Notes under the pieces: generated by a model
What the model was told of the DNA's origin: nothing
Seen by the model: only the letters and a program-made list of their open reading frames with translations
Databases searched by the model: none
Shown: positions 59,451 through 64,000 of the stretch, piece after piece
Position numbering within the stretch: position 1 is the stretch's first letter
Layout: the number at the start of each line of letters is the position of its first letter
Source of the DNA: Carettochelys insculpta
Taxonomy: Eukaryota; Chordata; Testudines; Carettochelyidae
Assembly (NCBI RefSeq): GCF_033958435.1
Contig: NC_134150.1
Location: forward strand, 34,095,501-34,159,500
DNA length: 64,000 nt
Direction of reading: 5' to 3'
Made by a program: the position numbers and the translations under genes

Positions 59451-59679
59451 CAAGTCCTGTGCACCACATGAATTCAAAATAGGTACTGCAGTATCTTGAA
59501 GGTTTAAGTTGTGTACAGCCCTGGTGCTGTCTCTTTGTGGAATGCAATGTGCAGGGAAAGATTGTTAGTATCTGAATTACAGGAACACCAGCAAGCCCTA
59601 ATTAATATCAGGATCCCATTGTGCTAGTAGCTCTATATACATATCGTAAGAGTCTGTCCCAGGCTAAATAGATAAGACA
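59451..59679. other. Non-coding DNA, no gene seen
   Basis: Short spacer. Confidence 0.4.
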
Positions 59680-59860
59680 GACAAAAAAAGCATAATTATC
59701 CCCAAAGTACAGTTGGCGACCAAGGCACAGAGAGATTAGGTGACTGCACCAAGGTCACACATGAAGTCTCAGGCAGAGCCAGGAACTGAATCCCAGTCTC
59801 CTAAGTCTATATCCAGTGACTTAACCATGAAACCTTCCCTCCTCTCTAGAGGTAGCCTGG
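59680..59860 (+). repeat. MIR-like ancient SINE fragment
   Basis: AATTATCCCCAAAGTACAG, AAGGCACAGAGAGATTAGGT, CCAAGGTCACACATGAAGTC and GGCAGAGCCAGGAACTGAA follow the MIR-type core and 3' order. An open frame over it is incidental. Confidence 0.6.
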
Positions 59861-60339
59861 TACAGATGAGTGACTGCATCACAGTGCTCCCTGATAGCCT
59901 TGGGCAGGCCTTCATGCAACCCTTCAGCTCCTTTTCCCTTCTGGATCACAAAATGAACACCACACAAGGGTTTTCCAGTCCAATCACAACAGCTCTCCCT
60001 AGGATCTGATTTATTAACAAAGTTCAAACCTAAACACAAAAGGCTTCCCACGACCTGGGCACAGCCCAAAATCCTGGGTCTGGTCATGGTCCATTCCCAG
60101 CCCCTCTTAGCTGGAGCAATTCCCCTGGCCTCAAAGTTTTCCATGCAGGAGCCTCTCTCACTCTCTGCAGTTTCACTACAGCCTCCTGAGCTCCCCCTTG
60201 CTGCAGTCAGTTTCTGTCCTTCAGAGAACATTACCTGATTCTCCTCAGATGGGACTCGCTCTGTGGTCAGGTGCAAAGTTTCACAGGGATAGTAATTTTC
60301 TCACATATATACCTGCCTTTTTATTTCCATTTCACTGCA
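59861..60339. other. Non-coding DNA, no gene seen
   Basis: A 151-codon minus-strand frame covers part of this region, but its translation shows no domain and overlaps the MIR-like repeat. Confidence 0.4.
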
Positions 60340-60425
60340 TCTGACCAAGTGGGTTTTACCCACAAAAGCTTGTCCCCTAATAAATAGATCCATCAACCTC
60401 TAGTGTGCTACAAGGCTCCTTGTTA
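60340..60425 (+). repeat. Penelope-like tail fragment
   Basis: CTGACCAAGTGGGTTTTACCC, ACAAAAGCTTGTCCCCTAAT and GTGCTACAAGGCTCCTTG form the 3' block of the same family. The hammerhead positions are degraded (CTGACCA, AAAA), but the stem-loop GTGGG-TTTTA-CCCAC is intact. Confidence 0.55.
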
Positions 60426-63375
60426 GTTTTGTAGTCAGGCTTAGCTTGGCCTCCAGCCCAAGAGCAAACCACAGTATTACACTGGGCTAGAAGGGCCACA
60501 CATCCCCAAAGGCCATCCCTGGCCATGCATGGCAAAGCAATGGCTTTGTTTCCTTATACACTGTCTGGTTATCCTAGCCTGACACTGCATATATTACTCA
60601 TCTCAAAGAGAAGCACTGCTTTAGTCTGTGCCCCATACCAAGTTATCCCTTAAATCTTCTGCCTGCCTTAACATTCTGCCACTTCAGCTGGCAAAGTGCA
60701 TCTTTGCCTTCTTCCCTGCCCAACATTGCTCGAGTTTTAAAAGGCATAAGCTTACCCCACAGTTTTAGGCCTTTAAAAATTCCATGCTTAATAAGGTACA
60801 CTTTCAAGAAGACTTTTTCTTTTTTATATTTCTTGAGCAAATCATGTTTTTACAGAAATCTACTACAAATGATCATCCGTGACATGGCCTTGAAACCAGT
60901 CACTGATGCCTGGAGCTATGAATATTGCAAGTGACTCAGGCCTTTTATCATTTCAAGAAAAAAGGAATCAAAAACACAATGGACATTATCATTCTAAAAG
61001 ATGGTGTTTGGCTTAAAAACAAAACAATGTTCTCAGATCAACCCTGCATAGTTTGAGTACAACATTCTCTGAAGTGGGCTTTGATTGTATCATCTGAGTG
61101 GTAAAATAAATGATTGAAAGATACAAATAATTATGCTTTTTCCCCTACTTTTTATAAATGTATCAGAGTGGGGGTAACTTAGAAATAAGTTAATATTATT
61201 GAAATATTATCAAATATTATTAAAAATAAGTGTGGAACACTTTCCATTCTAAAATCTCAAAGTCGTGAGAGCCTTTGCTGGTATACCGTACTATAGCTCT
61301 ATACAAACCAAAAAAGTTGCTTCAACTTACAACAGCTGAGGCTCTGACCCAAGGAAGGTTACAAACACAATGGAACTAACCATATCATTGTACAAGACAG
61401 TGAAATATGGTCGTGGAAAGAGGCTGACAATACAAATGGCATACAATTGCTTCCCATTATTGTGAAATGATTTTTAACTCTTTCTTGATTTTCATAACAC
61501 TGAATAGGAAGTAAATCCCTACTCCAGGAGACTGCCAGAGATCGACCACAGATAACTGTCTTTAGGCTGTATCTCAGTGTGACAGTTTACAAGTTCTTCC
61601 CATCTTCCAGGATTTAAACAAAATGGGTTGCCCTGCGTGTGGATCTGGTTACCTTTCAGTTTCAGAGCACAGTTGACCTCTGGGCTGACATTGACTAGAC
61701 AATAACTAACAATGTTAAGTATGTGAACACCACCACAACACAAAGCTGAAGGGTAAATATATCAGCTGTTATTGTGCAACCCAAATTTATCACACTAGCA
61801 GCCCTTTACACAGGCCCACATACAAGGGAGGTGTGAAGGGTGTGAAACACCCCACCCCCCATGCCCAGTTTCTCTCCTTCACTCCCTGCTATGCTATGCA
61901 GGGGAGCCTGCAGAGCATGATGGGGGAATCCTAGGCACCCTGGGAGCTGTGGTTCCTTGGCCAGCACCCTGCCTAGAGAGCTGCTAGCAACAGGCAAGGG
62001 ATGGGTCCACGTTTACAATTTAAACAACCCGCACCTCAGAAATTCCTGCCTATGGGCATATTACATCTCCACACCATTGTTCAGGCAATCACTAAGAAAA
62101 ACACAGGCATTACATGTTCTCTTAAACACATGAGTAACACATTATGAATGAAAGGTAAAAACTGTAGATTTGTTACCAAGCTTGCTCTTCCACTGCTTTC
62201 TAGCAAGATTAGACTGTGACTCTAGCAGAAAGGGGACACTGCACCATAATTGTCTTAAAAGCTCTCTAAAGCTTAGGGAGATTTGGCTTGTAAATGCAGT
62301 AAATCTGTATCAAACAGATGCACACAGAGTACAACAAGGAGCTCAGGTACATTCATTGTTTGGCTGCCTTCTCTTGGATGCTGTTCACGTGGAACAGCAC
62401 TAAAAAAGAAGAGATCATCTGATTACATTTATTGTATTAATTATTTGTTAAAAGCAAAGGCAGTTTGACTAATTAGGTAGCTGATTTAGCCTTAGCATTC
62501 AGAGTTCACTACTTTCTCTTGAAGCCTCGGAAAGTACAAACTGCATAAAAACACTTAACATACTATCAGAGCAGGCAATTTTTATAAGATTTATAACATC
62601 TTTATAAGTTGTTTATGGATTGATTCATAAAGGAACAGAAATTAACACATGCATCCAGTTCCCCGTTGTATTAGCATTTATTTAGTTGGGATTTTGCAGA
62701 GTCACCAGGTAAGTCGAAAGAATAAAGTACTCGGAAGAGTTATATTAACAATTTGTAACAATTTAGAAACTGCTATTACATCCCAGAGCTTCTTTTCAAT
62801 ATCCAGCTTTTGATTTCACTGAATAGCAGGGCAGAGCCTTACGGTTTTCCTCTGGTCCAGCCATCCTTCCTCACTGTGTTGCTAGCTTTTCCATTGTGCC
62901 TAATGCAAGCCTTTTTGTTTTGCTTTCCAACGCCACTGCTATTACAAACTGTTCGTAATTGCCATGATCTCCCTGAAATCAGTTGTTTCTACAATTAAAT
63001 GACTGATTTCACACAGCATTAACCAGCGCAGGCAACAGTTCATTAACTGCTGGCACCAGCCAGTATGAAAGTGCTCAGACTTAATTCAATCAACTTTGCA
63101 TATAGTGCTAGGCAAGTGCTTTTGCTGGGAAAACGACAAGTCTCATCGATAGTCTTTGATAGATCCATTTAAAACTAGAGCATACAATTCTTCAAAGGGT
63201 CTTTGGGCCAATTGCCATTGTCTTATTTGCCTGAGAAAGGCTTTAGAAGCCAGTGGGCCTACACCACACTCCGAAACTGATTTATGTTAGGTTGTTTTGC
63301 AGACACCACATTAATTACTTCGGTGCCTGACCACCATACCACCTCCCTTCTGTCAGTGGTGCTCGTCCTTTCCAG
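60426..63375. other. Non-coding DNA, no gene seen
   Basis: AT-rich unique-looking sequence. No frame with a domain and no repeat ends were recognised. Confidence 0.5.
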
Positions 63376-63817
63376 ACGTATGTCTACACAGCAACATTAT
63401 TCCAGAATATCTTATTCCAGATTACTCCAAAATAAACCATTCCAGAAAAACATGCCTGCACTAGAGGGTAGACCTAGAATAAGCAAAACTTGAAATAGTG
63501 TGTCTACACACAGTAAAGCGTATTTCAGATTAGAGCCCCTGGAAGCACTATTTCTACACAGCAGAATTATTTCAGAATAAGCTATTCCGGAATAGTTCAT
63601 TTCAAAATAGCCCCTATTCCCTATCTACACAGCCCCATTCCGAAATATCTATTTTGGAATAGGTGCTATTCTTCAGACAATGGTTTACCAAATTTGAAAA
63701 ACTCATCCGCTATTTCAAAATTATTTTGAAATAGCAGCTGCATTGTGCAGATGGTAACAAAGTTATTTCAAAATAATGGCCGCTATTTCAAAATAACTTT
63801 GCTGTGTAGACATACCC
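63376..63817. mobile_element. Harbinger-type MITE, CAG duplication
   Basis: The ends ACGTATGTCTACACAGCAA and (inverted) GGGTATGTCTACACAGCAA are flanked by CAG on both sides. The body is a run of inverted AT-rich motifs such as TATTCCAGAATA and TATTTCAAAATA. It is 442 bp and non-coding, a distinct family from those at 14796 and 31858. Confidence 0.7.
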
Positions 63818-64000
63818 CAGAAGTGCTTACACCACCTGAAGAAGGACAGTGCCCGGTGGGAGCTAAGAGTCAGTGCTCTCAGCTCTGTGCAGCTCTCCAC
63901 TGGCCCAGCTTCCCTGCCCCACCCCCAGGCTTCTCACACCCCCACTTGCAGACAGGAGTAGGGAGGAAGCTGCCTGGAGCTTTTGGAGTCTGATGGGAAG
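63818..64000. other. Non-coding window end
   Basis: A GC-richer stretch with a chance open frame; nothing recognised. Confidence 0.4.

Noticed and set aside
59821..60276. 151-codon minus-strand frame as a gene
   Set aside because: It partly overlaps a MIR-like repeat and shows no recognisable domain.
1..64000. CRISPR array, operons or ribosome binding sites
   Set aside because: The sequence is clearly vertebrate; the only short tandem repeats are microsatellites, with no spaced direct-repeat array.

Overview
This window looks like intergenic or intronic DNA from a reptile, most likely a cryptodiran turtle. I find no host protein-coding exon, rRNA or functional tRNA that I can support. The turtle call is an inference from the repeats: Cry-type tRNA-derived SINEs (about 22.96 and 24.63 kb), CR1 LINEs with the AAGAACATAAG-type 3' terminus, many short PIF/Harbinger-type inverted-repeat elements, and no Alu or L1. 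A crocodilian is the main alternative.

Layout. 1-5 kb is AT-rich unique DNA with a tRNA-derived SINE head (2329-2402) and a GC-rich Tigger-like element (3361-4076). 5046-10052 is an essentially full-length APE-type non-LTR retrotransposon. A perfect 14-bp target-site duplication bounds it, and it sits inside a Tigger-like MITE (5004-5045 plus 10067-10355). Its main frame encodes endonuclease, reverse transcriptase and a C-terminal zinc finger, but two TGA stops break the endonuclease start. 10.4-31.8 kb is mostly unique AT-rich sequence with scattered Harbinger-type MITEs (14796, 15281, 23458, 30296), SINE fragments, microsatellites and an LTR-like GC-rich block near 20.5-21.2 kb.

31.8-43.4 kb is the accessory heart of the window. 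A 4.7-kb Harbinger element (38657-43345) carries a Myb/SANT-like gene on + and a DDE transposase gene on -, arranged convergently. Two short relatives, 31858-32539 and 35431-36141, share its termini and even the first codons of its transposase. Between them an old CR1 has been invaded by a younger CR1, a Harbinger MITE and a 625-bp near-perfect palindrome. That palindrome has hammerhead-ribozyme-like cores in both arms and looks like a Penelope-type insertion.

43.4-64 kb returns to AT-rich unique sequence with more Tigger-like elements (44691, 50698, 56925), hairpin-rich MITEs (45115, 63376), MIR-like fragments, and a second palindromic Penelope-like insertion inside a CR1 (59108-59325).

Functional logic: the only genes here are selfish. 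The LINE proteins would nick and reverse-transcribe at target DNA. The Harbinger pair (DNA-binding Myb-like protein plus DDE nuclease) would bind the TTCGA-rich subterminal regions and mobilise both the parent and its deletion derivatives.
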